Below, one piece after another: positions 45,434-52,732 of a stretch of 64,000 nucleotides of DNA. The stretch spans positions 55,495-119,494 of the forward strand of contig JAVBLZ010000016.1 of NCBI GenBank assembly GCA_031553045.1, in the 5' to 3' direction. The notes beneath the pieces are model-generated. The model was given only the letters and a program-made list of their open reading frames with translations, did no database searches and was not told the origin of the DNA. This DNA comes from CALXQW01 sp031553045 (lineage in GTDB: Bacteria; Verrucomicrobiota; Verrucomicrobiia; Opitutales; Intestinicryptomonadaceae). How positions within the stretch are numbered: position 1 is the first letter of the stretch; each line of letters opens with the position of its first letter. A program made the translations under genes and the position numbers.

Positions 45434-45925
45434 CTAAAAATTGGAATTAAATTTAGAGAGCGCCTGATAGGCAACAATACCCGCCGACATCGCCAAATTG
45501 AGGCTGCGCAACTTTGGATTTGGCTGCGGTATTGTAATGCGAGTCGCCATCAAATCTTCATGAATGCGCACCGGCGTCCCCTCGCCCTCGTTGCCGAATA
45601 ATAGACCATCGCCTTTTTTAAAATCGGCGTCGAATATAGTTTTGGATTTTTCTTTCGTGCTTAAAAGCCAGATTCTATCAAGACCAGGGATTTTGTCTGA
45701 AGCCTTAAAACTCTCCCAAGAGGCGTGGTGAACAACATCTAAGTCAAACCAATAATCCATGCCGCTACGGCGCAGTCTGGAATCTGTGATTATGAAACCA
45801 AGCGGGTGAATCAGGTGCAGCCTTGCATTTACTATTGCCGCAAGCCTGCCTATGCTGCCCGTATTTTGCGGAATTTGCGGCGCATGTAAAATTATATGCA
45901 AATTTGGCTCGGAGATTTCTGGCAT
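45434..45925 (-). CDS. trmL: tRNA (cytidine/uridine-34) 2'-O-methyltransferase TrmL
   Basis: This is a 163-residue single-domain SPOUT enzyme that methylates the wobble nucleotide of some tRNAs. APQIPQNTGSIGRLAA is the N-terminal motif, LLFGNEGEGTP the knot loop and IPQPNPKLRSLNLAMSAGIVAYQAL the C-terminal SAM-binding end. Length is usual. It lies 10 bases downstream of smpB. Confidence 0.93.
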   Translation of the reverse strand: MPEISEPNLHIILHAPQIPQNTGSIGRLAAIVNARLHLIHPLGFIITDSRLRRSGMDYWFDLDVVHHASWESFKASDKIPGLDRIWLLSTKEKSKTIFDADFKKGDGLLFGNEGEGTPVRIHEDLMATRITIPQPNPKLRSLNLAMSAGIVAYQALSKFNSNF

Positions 45926-45935
45926 GGTTTTAGTC

Positions 45936-46406
45936 TTAATGATTCTTGTAAGACATGGCTCTTTTTACTTCACGCTGCGCCTCACTTTTTTTGAGAGCCT
46001 CACGTTTGTCGTAGAGTTTTTTGCCCTTTGCCAAAGCTATCAAAACTTTTGCCAGAGATTTTTTAAAATAGATTTTAAGGGGCACTATGGTCTGCGCATT
46101 GCGCTCAGCCTCACTTTTAAGTTTAAGAATTTCTTTTTTATGCAAGAGCAGCTTTCTTGCCCTTGCCGGAGCGTGATTGTTGATGTTGCCAAAATCATAT
46201 TCGGAAATGTGGGCGTTGTATAAAAGCGGGATACCCCTGTCTATACGCACAAAGGCGTCCTGCAACTGCGCCTTGCCCTGCCTCAAACTTTTAATTTCAG
46301 TGCCTTTAAGGGCGATACCCGCTTCAAAAGTTTCTCCCAGAATGTAGTCGTGCGAAGCCTTTCGGTTTCGTATTTCCGTGATTCTATTTTCTTTTTCTTT
46401 GGGCAT
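45936..46406 (-). CDS. smpB: SsrA-binding protein SmpB
   Basis: This is a 156-residue partner of tmRNA in trans-translation. NRKASHDYILGETFEAGIALKGTEIKSLRQGKAQL and ISEYDFGNINNHAPARARKLLLHK are family blocks. The basic C-terminal tail that reads the empty mRNA channel is present (GKKLYDKREALKKSEAQREVKRAM). The tmRNA gene itself is not seen in the window. Confidence 0.97.
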   Translation of the reverse strand: MPKEKENRITEIRNRKASHDYILGETFEAGIALKGTEIKSLRQGKAQLQDAFVRIDRGIPLLYNAHISEYDFGNINNHAPARARKLLLHKKEILKLKSEAERNAQTIVPLKIYFKKSLAKVLIALAKGKKLYDKREALKKSEAQREVKRAMSYKNH

Positions 46407-46424
46407 TTTTTATGAAGCTTGTGT

Positions 46425-46456
46425 AGAAAGAATGAGCCTTGTTTTCACAAGGCTCA
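46425..46456 (-). terminator. Terminator after rpoZ
   Basis: TGAGCCTTG (46433-46441) pairs perfectly over nine bases with CAAGGCTCA (46448-46456) around a 6-base loop. On the minus strand the stem is followed by TTCTTTCT. It lies 27 bases after the rpoZ stop and upstream of smpB, so the two genes may be separate units. Confidence 0.65.
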
Positions 46457-46483
46457 AGCAAAAATATCTGTGTAAGAATGATG

Positions 46484-46705
46484 TTATTCTTCGTCTTCAG
46501 ACTTTGGTTTGTTGTAAAGCTCAAAAGTGATTTTGCCTTTGATAACCTCAAGCAAGGCGACGTCTTCAAGAGAGAGTCTTTCCAAAGATTCAACCAAGGG
46601 CTTTGCGCCATTCTTAAGATTTTTAACACGACGAGACACAACATTTATTAGAATGTTTGGGTCTGTAATTACATCTTGTGCCTGTTTAAGATAATCTTCT
46701 CTCAA
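46484..46705 (-). CDS. rpoZ: DNA-directed RNA polymerase omega subunit
   Basis: This is a 73-residue protein. MREDYLKQAQDVITDPNILINVVSRRVKNLKNG matches the omega N-terminal helices (LxxVVsxRvrqL), followed by the short family core and an acidic end. Omega stabilises beta' in RNA polymerase. It is slightly short (usual 70-100). It is followed by a terminator. The 161 bases upstream, towards the surface protein gene, are AT-rich and hold no gene I can support. Confidence 0.82.
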   Translation of the reverse strand: MREDYLKQAQDVITDPNILINVVSRRVKNLKNGAKPLVESLERLSLEDVALLEVIKGKITFELYNKPKSEDEE

Positions 46706-46866
46706 GGTGAACTCCTATTTTGGTATTTAAAATAAAGCGGTAAAAGATAGTCTTTTTTAAGATGCCTTTGCAACACTATTTTTAAATTTTGTTAAAAATG
46801 CAAAATTTGGACAAAACACCGACACACTGCTTCTTATTAAGTGCATAAGAGTCAAATGCCCATGCT

Positions 46867-49701
46867 TTATGCCTTGCGGCGTCTATAAATCACAAAGGCT
46901 AACGCCATCAAGCCCAAGATTGCCGCATAAGTGCTTGGCTCAGGAATTACCGTTCCGTTTAGATATACTGCGTCGTTTAGCGCATAAATGTCTCCAACAA
47001 ATTTGCCCTGGAAGTCAAAGAGCGCATTGAGATTGATGTCGCCGAAGGAGTAATCCGTCATAGACATAATTTTGCAGTCAACAACTGAGGCTTCAAAGTT
47101 AATTAGGTCTATCAAGATTTTATTTATACCTGATGCACCAGAGAGGTCTAGCGTGCCCAGCACATTTATCAAGTCTCCACTTTCTATTTCAAGTATAGAG
47201 CCGCCTTTGATAGATAGATTGTCAAAAGTGAGCATACCCACACCTTCGCCCGCCGCAAGGGTTGAACCGCTACGTAAGGTCGTTCTGCCCAAGATGTAGC
47301 CGCTACCCATAAGCGCTGCGCCTGAATTTACGGCAAGAACGGAATTGCTTGTGCCGTACTCAGCCTTTTGCGTTACAGAGAAGGTGCCGCCATAGACAGT
47401 GGTACTTGCCTCAATGTTGGTTTTGACATGGTCGGAATTTGCTGCATAATTTGCGCCAGAGAATATAACTTTACCCGTGGTAATGGTATCGTCTGAGAGT
47501 TTATTTATATCAACGGTGTGGAATGTTGAAGCTGTCGCCTTAATTGGGTCTGAAAGCATGATTGTTTTGCCGCTTTCGGCCGCAAGATTAACAGTTGACC
47601 CCACCTTCAAATAAATGGAGTTTGCCGTACCCGTTAGGCTTGGGTCTGTTGCGGCAAAATCCACCCCCATCTTATTGCCCGAGAAAGTTATATCGCCACC
47701 TTTGGCGTATAGGCTAAGAGTGCTATTCCTGACATAAATCGCTCCGCCAGCATTGCCCGCAAGATTGCCCGAGAATGTGGCAGTATCATTCGCCGTAAGT
47801 TTTAAGATACTATAAGAAAAAATTGCTCCGCCGCAGCCGTATGACGAATCTATAGCTTTATTGTTTATGAAACTTACAGTGCTGTCAAACATAAGAGTAT
47901 TGCTTGCGTAAGCATCCAAATAAATTGCACCGCCGCAGTTTTGCGCCGTATTGCCTTCATTAGCAGCCGTACCACCAAATGTTGCAGCGCCAGTGATAGT
48001 CAAAACACCGTTAGAATAAATAGCACCGCCGTAAACGCCTGACGAATTACCTGTAAACGCTGCCGCCCCCGTAATTGTCAAATCGCTAGTCGAATATATC
48101 GCCCCGCCGTAATTGCCCGCCGAATTGCCTGTAAATGTGAGTAATCCCGTGTTGGCTATTGTATTTGTGTCGGTATTTGGATCAAAAGAAATCGCACCGC
48201 CGTTGCTGTATGATGAATCTACTGCTTTATTGTTTATGAAACTTGCCGTGCTGCCAAATGTGAGGATGTTTGCGATAAAGCTCAAATGAATCGCACCGCC
48301 GGATCTTGCCGTATTGCCTTCGTCAACGCCCGAGCCACCAAATGTTGCCTCCCCCGTGATTGTTAAATTATTAAGTGAATAAATCGCCCCGCCGTATCTT
48401 GCCGCATTGCCTGTCAATGTGAGTAATACCGTGTTGGCTATTGTATTTGTGTCGTTAATTGACTCAAAACAAATCGCCCCGCCGAAGCCGTATGATGAAC
48501 CTATTGCTTTATTGTTTATGAAACTTGCCGTACTCTCAAACGTGAGAGTGTTTGCGTCATTGTCAAAAAAAATCGCCCCACCTTCGTTTCCTGCACTATT
48601 GCCCTCGTCAGTACCTGAGCCGCCAAATATTACAGCGCCTTTGATTGTCAAATTACGATGTGAATAAATCGCCCCGCCGGAGATGCCTGCAGTGTTACCT
48701 GTAAATGTGAGTAATCCCGTGTTGGCTATTGTGCTTGTGCCGCTAGTGGATGCAAAATAAATCGCCCCGCTTCTGCCGCTTCCTGAATTTGTAACTTTAT
48801 TGTTTATGAAGCTTGCTGTACTCTCAAATGTGAGGGTGTTTGCGGCAAAGCTCAAATAAATCGCCCCGCCGGAGCCTGCCGTATTGCCTTCATTATCGCC
48901 GGAGCCGCCAAATATCGCCGCCCCCGTAATTCTCAAATCACCAGCTGAATAAATCGCCCCACCGAGGGAGTCTGCAGTGTTGCCCTTAAATGTTATTAAA
49001 CCCGTGTTGGCTATTATATTTGTACCGATATTTGACCCAAAAGAAATCGCCCCGCCGGAGCCGTATGATGAATTTACGGCTTTATTGTTTATGAAACTTG
49101 CCGTACTTCCAAATGTGAGGGTGTTTGCAGAAGCGCCCAAAAAAATTGCCCCGCTGGAGTTTTTTGCCTTATTACCTTCATTAACACCGGTACCGCCAAA
49201 AGTAACAGCCCCCGTGATTGTCAAATCACGAACTGAATAAATCGCCCCGCCGTAGTTACTTGCAGTGTTGCCCTTAAATGTGAGTAAACCCGTGTTAGCT
49301 ATTATATTTGTGCCGCTAGTGGATGCAAAATAGATTGCCCCGCCATTTCCTCCATTAGAGTTTTTAAGCGTGGACGTTGAAAAACTAATGTCTGTAACAT
49401 TGGCGGACAAATCAAACATTCTGTAAAGACCGCCGCCGTCCAAAGTTATGGGGGATAATGACTCAAAGCTTAAATTGTTGTACAATATCTGCGGAAAAGC
49501 GCTTGTGAGCGTAAGCGTACCCGAAGAAGAAAATGTATAGATGTCATTCTCCTCCTGCTGATTTAATGCATAGCGCAAAGTACCCACGGTGTTTGTGTCC
49601 GCAAAAGAGCTTATCGTCTGGTTCGCAGCTTGCACAGTAGATATGGCGTATATAAACGCAAAAAATATTTTTCCCAAGGAACGGGTATAAGAATTTTCCA
49701 T
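46867..49701 (-). CDS. Pmp-like GGAI/FxNN repeat surface protein with PEP-CTERM anchor
   Basis: This is a 944-residue exported protein. The signal peptide covers about residues 1-25 (ending STVQA). A right-handed beta-helix-like region follows, with 16 GGAI and two SGAI motifs and five copies of FINNK. These are the GGA(I/L/V) and FxxN motifs of the Chlamydia polymorphic membrane protein repeat. After about residue 640 the repeats give way to an autotransporter-passenger-like stretch, ending in VIPEPSTYAAILGLMALAFVIYRRRKA, a standard PEP-CTERM signal (motif, helix, Arg cluster). It lacks a C-terminal beta-barrel, so export is by the PEP-CTERM/exosortase route. The function, probably adhesion, is inferred. 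Confidence 0.88.
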   Translation of the reverse strand: MENSYTRSLGKIFFAFIYAISTVQAANQTISSFADTNTVGTLRYALNQQEENDIYTFSSSGTLTLTSAFPQILYNNLSFESLSPITLDGGGLYRMFDLSANVTDISFSTSTLKNSNGGNGGAIYFASTSGTNIIANTGLLTFKGNTASNYGGAIYSVRDLTITGAVTFGGTGVNEGNKAKNSSGAIFLGASANTLTFGSTASFINNKAVNSSYGSGGAISFGSNIGTNIIANTGLITFKGNTADSLGGAIYSAGDLRITGAAIFGGSGDNEGNTAGSGGAIYLSFAANTLTFESTASFINNKVTNSGSGRSGAIYFASTSGTSTIANTGLLTFTGNTAGISGGAIYSHRNLTIKGAVIFGGSGTDEGNSAGNEGGAIFFDNDANTLTFESTASFINNKAIGSSYGFGGAICFESINDTNTIANTVLLTLTGNAARYGGAIYSLNNLTITGEATFGGSGVDEGNTARSGGAIHLSFIANILTFGSTASFINNKAVDSSYSNGGAISFDPNTDTNTIANTGLLTFTGNSAGNYGGAIYSTSDLTITGAAAFTGNSSGVYGGAIYSNGVLTITGAATFGGTAANEGNTAQNCGGAIYLDAYASNTLMFDSTVSFINNKAIDSSYGCGGAIFSYSILKLTANDTATFSGNLAGNAGGAIYVRNSTLSLYAKGGDITFSGNKMGVDFAATDPSLTGTANSIYLKVGSTVNLAAESGKTIMLSDPIKATASTFHTVDINKLSDDTITTGKVIFSGANYAANSDHVKTNIEASTTVYGGTFSVTQKAEYGTSNSVLAVNSGAALMGSGYILGRTTLRSGSTLAAGEGVGMLTFDNLSIKGGSILEIESGDLINVLGTLDLSGASGINKILIDLINFEASVVDCKIMSMTDYSFGDINLNALFDFQGKFVGDIYALNDAVYLNGTVIPEPSTYAAILGLMALAFVIYRRRKA
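47855..49240 (-). repeat. Tandem DNA repeats (period about 285 bp) inside the surface protein gene
   Basis: A block containing TTTATTGTTTATGAAACTT recurs near 47857, 48225, 48508, 48796 and 49081 on the plus strand. Three intervals are about 284-289 bases and one is about 368, where an extra unit is inserted. Each period encodes about 95 residues with two GGAI motifs, one FINNK and one NEGN/DEGN. The copies differ by many substitutions but keep frame, so gain or loss of units would alter length without a frameshift. Confidence 0.8.
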
Positions 49702-49842
49702 TTTTGCTCTTTAGTAGAATGATTACACTGTTCATAGCTAATATTGTTTATATTTGCGTCAATCTTAAACATCACATATAGTTGATTCTCAAAGAAATTA
49801 AAAAAAACTAATTTTTCAAAATGTCTTCCGAGGAGACATCAA

Positions 49843-50145
49843 AAGGCACTATGCTGTCTAAAGCCAAAGGCGCAGCATCAAAAAAACCAACTTACCTGTT
49901 AAAGAAAGTTTTGGAAATATATCTCAAACTTTAATAAACCAAACTTACCCCCTGAAGTAAGTGGGCACACATCTACTCTTTAATAAACCAAACTTTAACT
50001 ATTAAAAAATGTTTTGGAAGTACCTCACACACTTTAATGTTTTGGCTGGATGGTTTGGATGAAGGAACAAGGCGCAAGGGTGTGAGGCGGTGGGAGTGTA
50101 CTGAACGTACACGACCAGTGCCGAAGCGCCCGCAGCAACGCAGTT
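49843..50145. repeat. Composite intergenic repeat, copy A1
   Basis: It opens with a block (CACTATGCTGTCTAAAGCC ... GCAGCATCAAAAA ... CTTACCT) that recurs at the start of copy B (63682 onward). Three degenerate hairpin units follow: TTAAAG 49899-49904 with CTTTAA 49929-49934; a weaker one ending at 49983; and ATTAAA 50001-50006 with TTTAAT 50033-50038. The 80-bp element at 50066-50145 completes it. The interior motif TTTTGGAAG recurs in most units. Confidence 0.75.
50066..50145. repeat. 80-bp structured element, copy D1
   Basis: From AACAAGGCGC to AACGCAGTT, this is identical over all 80 bases to copy D2. It can fold: GTGTAC pairs with GTACAC around TGAAC, then a 5'-GA/GA-3' tandem mismatch, then GGCGGTGG with CCAGTGCC (one mismatch, one G-T). 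An asymmetric loop and GGCGC with GCGCC follow. No open frame is conserved among the copies. Confidence 0.85.
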
Positions 50146-50232
50146 GTTGTATATTTAATAAAAACCTCGGCTTACCTAATTAAAGTTTGTGTTGAAACAA
50201 AACCCATCACTTTAACAAAACCCAATCTTAAA

Positions 50233-50272
50233 CATTAAAGTGAGTTTTGGAAGCACACCACACACTTTAATG
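50233..50272. repeat. Best-preserved hairpin unit (10-bp perfect inverted repeat)
   Basis: CATTAAAGTG (50233-50242) and CACTTTAATG (50263-50272) are perfect inverted repeats around a 20-base loop containing TTTTGGAAGCACACC. The equivalent unit in copy B (63844-63883) keeps the loop but has a decayed right arm (CACTTTACC). Confidence 0.8.
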
Positions 50273-50297
50273 TTTTGGCAGCACGGTTTGGATGAAG

Positions 50298-50377
50298 AAC
50301 AAGGCGCAAGGGTGTGAGGCGGTGGGAGTGTACTGAACGTACACGACCAGTGCCGAAGCGCCCGCAGCAACGCAGTT
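50298..50377. repeat. 80-bp structured element, copy D2
   Basis: This is identical to D1 over 80 bases, 232 bases away in the same orientation. It ends about 20 bases before the BMC operon terminator hairpin. It is preceded by TTTTGGCAGCACGGTTTGG, also seen before D3 with one change. Confidence 0.85.
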
Positions 50378-50396
50378 ATTCGCCAAACAAGTCTGC

Positions 50397-50422
50397 CAAA
50401 ACAGGCGTGATTTCACACGCCT
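50397..50422 (-). terminator. Terminator of the BMC operon, overlapping the last stop codon
   Basis: On the minus strand AGGCGTG (50422-50416) pairs with CACGCCT (50409-50403) around TGAAAT and is followed by GTTTTGG. The TGA stop of the dehydrogenase gene (50415-50413) forms the start of the loop, so the last codons form the ascending stem. The T-run is short, so efficiency is uncertain. Confidence 0.6.
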
Positions 50423-51345
50423 TTGTCGCCCAAAAGGGAGATGGTTTGTTTGAGGGCTTTAGAGGAGGCTTGCAGCTCTTGAAGTTCTTTGGGCCAGAGT
50501 TCGAGCACCTTGTGCTCTAGAGCGCCGAATTTGCCTACGACTGTGGGGACGCTTATGCAGACGTCTTTGAGGCCGTATGCGCCTGTCATTAGGCTGGAGA
50601 TTGGCATGATTTCATGCGTGTCTAGAATTATTGCCTTTACGACTTGAGCTATGGTTGCGCCGACTGCCCAGCCTGCGCCGCCTTTTTTTGCTATGACTTC
50701 TGCGCCGCTTTTCTTTGTGCGGTCAAAAATCTTGTTTTGGAAATTCATGTTAAAGCCTTCCAAGCCCTTCAGGGAAAGACCGCTTAAAGAGGCGCTGCTC
50801 CAGACGGGGAACATGCTGTCGCCGTGTTCGCCAAGAATCATTGCGCTGACCTGTTGTGCGGGCACTTTAAGTTCTGCAGAAATGAGGGAGCGGAAGCGAG
50901 CCGTATCAAGCATAGTACCCAGACCTATGACCTGCCTGGAGGGCAAACCAAGCTCTTTGCAAGCCAAGTAGGTAAGCACATCCACAGGGTTAGAGACCAC
51001 AAAAACTATTGCGTCTTTTTTAAATCCACCCTGCTTCATGCTGGATAAAATCTGCTTGAAGAGCGATACGTTTCTGTTGATTAAATCTAACCTGCTTTCA
51101 TCTGGTTTGCGGCGCAGGCCTGCGGTAATCACGAAGATATCGCTATCTGCCGCCGAGGCGTAATCGCCGGCATAAACATTGCCGCCGTACACGCTTGAAG
51201 AGTGCATCATGTCGAGAGCCTCTCCGCTTGCCATATCCGCATTTGCGTCTAAAAGTTGAATTTCAGAAGCCACACCCAATGTCTGTATTGCAAATGCCGC
51301 ACAAGAGCCAACCCTGCCACCGCCGCCGATTACCGCAACTTTCAT
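50413..51345 (-). CDS. BMC-associated lactate/malate dehydrogenase family protein
   Basis: This is a 310-residue NAD-dependent 2-hydroxyacid dehydrogenase. The Rossmann motif VAVIGGGGRVGS opens the protein, NPVDVLTYLA follows, and the catalytic His is in LGEHGDSMFPVW. The substrate loop reads GLRRKPDESRLDL: Arg79 aligns with the position that is Gln in lactate and Arg in malate dehydrogenases, which hints at a malate-like or altered substrate. It is the last gene of the BMC operon, one base after the aldolase. In the planctomycetal organelle this enzyme is proposed to act on lactate or recycle NAD. No encapsulation helix is evident. Confidence 0.88.
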   Translation of the reverse strand: MKVAVIGGGGRVGSCAAFAIQTLGVASEIQLLDANADMASGEALDMMHSSSVYGGNVYAGDYASAADSDIFVITAGLRRKPDESRLDLINRNVSLFKQILSSMKQGGFKKDAIVFVVSNPVDVLTYLACKELGLPSRQVIGLGTMLDTARFRSLISAELKVPAQQVSAMILGEHGDSMFPVWSSASLSGLSLKGLEGFNMNFQNKIFDRTKKSGAEVIAKKGGAGWAVGATIAQVVKAIILDTHEIMPISSLMTGAYGLKDVCISVPTVVGKFGALEHKVLELWPKELQELQASSKALKQTISLLGDKGV

Positions 51346-51346
51346 A

Positions 51347-52417
51347 TTATTTGCCTTTCAACTGTTCAAAAACCATTCTGGTAATTTGCTCGACGATTTT
51401 TTCAGCGTCGGCATTGATTGCGCCTTCGTTGGAATCGCCAGAAACTTTGCAGACCGTGCCGATTACGTTCATAGAATCTGAATCGCAAAGCTGGCACTCT
51501 TTGAGGTTGCCGCTTTTTACTTCTTTGCTGTAATCGAGCATACCCATTGATTTCCTGATTTTGAGAAGCTCTTGCGCCTGATCATTGGTGAACTGTTTGG
51601 GGCCTGAGCCAAGCTGGGATGCAAGCATTGAAGTATAGCAATGCGCCTCAACATTTTCCATCTTCCAGAAAGCCGTTTCAATATCTTTTGCCCATGCCAT
51701 AACGCCGTGGTTGACCATAAAAATACAATCGTGATCTTTGCCCGATTCGCCGACGGCGTCCGCCATTTTCTGAGTGCCAGGCGTACCGTAATCTGCCAAG
51801 CCGACCCTGCCGATAAAAATTTCCGTCTCAGGATTTACGCAGGTTGGGGGCGTTACGCCAGCCAAGGCAAATGCCGTGGCGTGCGGAGGATGCGCATGGC
51901 AGCAGGCTTTGCAAAGCGGCTGGCGCTTCATGATTGCAAGGTGCGCCAAAACTTCGCTGGTGCGCTTTCTGCGACCTGCAATCTGGTTGCCGTCCATGTC
52001 CACAAAGCACATATCGTCAGGCGTCATAGAGCCTTTTGAAATCATAGTTGGTGTGCAAAGCACGACATTGTCGCCCACTCTCACGCTGAAATTGCCGCCA
52101 TTGCCGTCGTTATAATTCTTGCTGTAAGAGCGCTTGCCCAAGTCGCAAATGAGGCGCTTTAAAGCTTCAATCTTTGGAGAGTGAAAGAACTTCAAAAGCT
52201 CATCCCTATTTTTTGGGTCTGCGCCCACAGTCCACTTGTATTCAGTTTCAGGGACTATGTAAAGATCCTGTGTGCCGGCTTTGGAAGATGATGCAACAAC
52301 CGCACCGCCTGCCTTAAGTGCGTCTTTTGCCGCAGGTGTGAGCATTGCGCCCGCCGGAACAGAGCCGCCCTTACCCAAGATTTCTTCAACGTCTTTTGCT
52401 GTATAGACTTTTTTCAT
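51347..52417 (-). CDS. Class II aldolase (fuculose/rhamnulose-1-phosphate aldolase type) with N-terminal extension
   Basis: This is a 356-residue zinc aldolase expected to split a 6-deoxyketose 1-phosphate into DHAP and L-lactaldehyde. The catalytic domain starts near residue 80. GNGGNFSVRVG is the phosphate/substrate loop, His174 and His176 in CCHAHPPHATAFA bind zinc, and VNHGVMAWAKDIETAFWKMENVEAHC carries the third His. E. coli FucA has about 215 residues, so about 80-100 are added in front. The first 16 (KVYTAKDVEEILGKGG) form a short amphipathic helix that could target the shell (inference), then a Gly/Pro/Ala linker. Confidence 0.87.
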   Translation of the reverse strand: MKKVYTAKDVEEILGKGGSVPAGAMLTPAAKDALKAGGAVVASSSKAGTQDLYIVPETEYKWTVGADPKNRDELLKFFHSPKIEALKRLICDLGKRSYSKNYNDGNGGNFSVRVGDNVVLCTPTMISKGSMTPDDMCFVDMDGNQIAGRRKRTSEVLAHLAIMKRQPLCKACCHAHPPHATAFALAGVTPPTCVNPETEIFIGRVGLADYGTPGTQKMADAVGESGKDHDCIFMVNHGVMAWAKDIETAFWKMENVEAHCYTSMLASQLGSGPKQFTNDQAQELLKIRKSMGMLDYSKEVKSGNLKECQLCDSDSMNVIGTVCKVSGDSNEGAINADAEKIVEQITRMVFEQLKGK

Positions 52418-52435
52418 AGTTATATTTTGTTAAAT

Positions 52436-52732
52436 TTATTTTGTATTTGGAAAGTAATTTACCCTATCGACAATGGCGACACTGTAAGCGTCGACAGGTG
52501 TGGGAGTGTCGAACGCCACTGCGGCTTCCGCACCCTCTACATAACCTATGACATCCCCCATGCGAGAGCCCAAGGAATCATAGACCACCAAGTTTGGATT
52601 TGCCGAAACTTTTGGCTGCAAAGCGCCGTAATTGTCCTTTGAAACAGGAGACGCCAAAAGCCACCTGTCGCCCTTAAACGACGGGTCTTTTTTGCTTAAA
52701 GTAAGCCTGCCTATTACAACCGCAAGTTTCAT
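52436..52732 (-). CDS. BMC vertex protein, EutN/CcmL (BMC-P) family
   Basis: This 98-residue pentamer-forming shell vertex protein starts MKLAVVIGRLTLSKKDPSFKGDR, the EutN/CcmL beginning, and ends with a strand VDAYSVAIVDRVNYF. It overlaps the next vertex gene by one base. It is one of three non-identical BMC-P genes in the operon, a number typical of the planctomycete/verrucomicrobia organelle type. Confidence 0.93.
   Translation of the reverse strand: MKLAVVIGRLTLSKKDPSFKGDRWLLASPVSKDNYGALQPKVSANPNLVVYDSLGSRMGDVIGYVEGAEAAVAFDTPTPVDAYSVAIVDRVNYFPNTK

Larger units (their letters stand above)
50160..50388. repeat. Composite intergenic repeat, copy A2
   Basis: This is a shorter tandem copy beginning near GGCTTACCTAATTAAAG, with two hairpin units and then the 80-bp element at 50298-50377. 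The homology with copy B extends past the element through TTATTCGCCAAAC (to 50388), where the window ends in copy B. The distance between corresponding points of A1 and A2 is 232 bases. Confidence 0.75.
49702..50412. other. Gene-free interval carrying composite repeats
   Basis: This 711-base stretch lies between the surface protein start and the end of the BMC operon. The first 140 bases are AT-rich upstream DNA of the surface protein gene, with no convincing promoter pair. From 49843 onward it is occupied by two successive composite repeats and then the BMC operon terminator. I see no credible coding frame, and a plus-strand frame across 50314-50520 only bridges the repeat into the dehydrogenase gene. 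Confidence 0.8.

Noticed and set aside
49899..50272. Repeats resembling a CRISPR array
   Set aside because: The unit period is 50-56 bases, but units are degenerate throughout, including the would-be spacers, which resemble each other. No cas gene is present.
49843..50388. Composite repeat as an insertion sequence or MITE
   Set aside because: There is no transposase, no terminal inverted repeats at the ends I can define, and no target-site duplication visible.
50314..50520. A 68-residue plus-strand frame across the repeat and the dehydrogenase end
   Set aside because: It is made of repeat sequence and antisense of a real gene, and the corresponding frame is not kept in copies D1 and D3.
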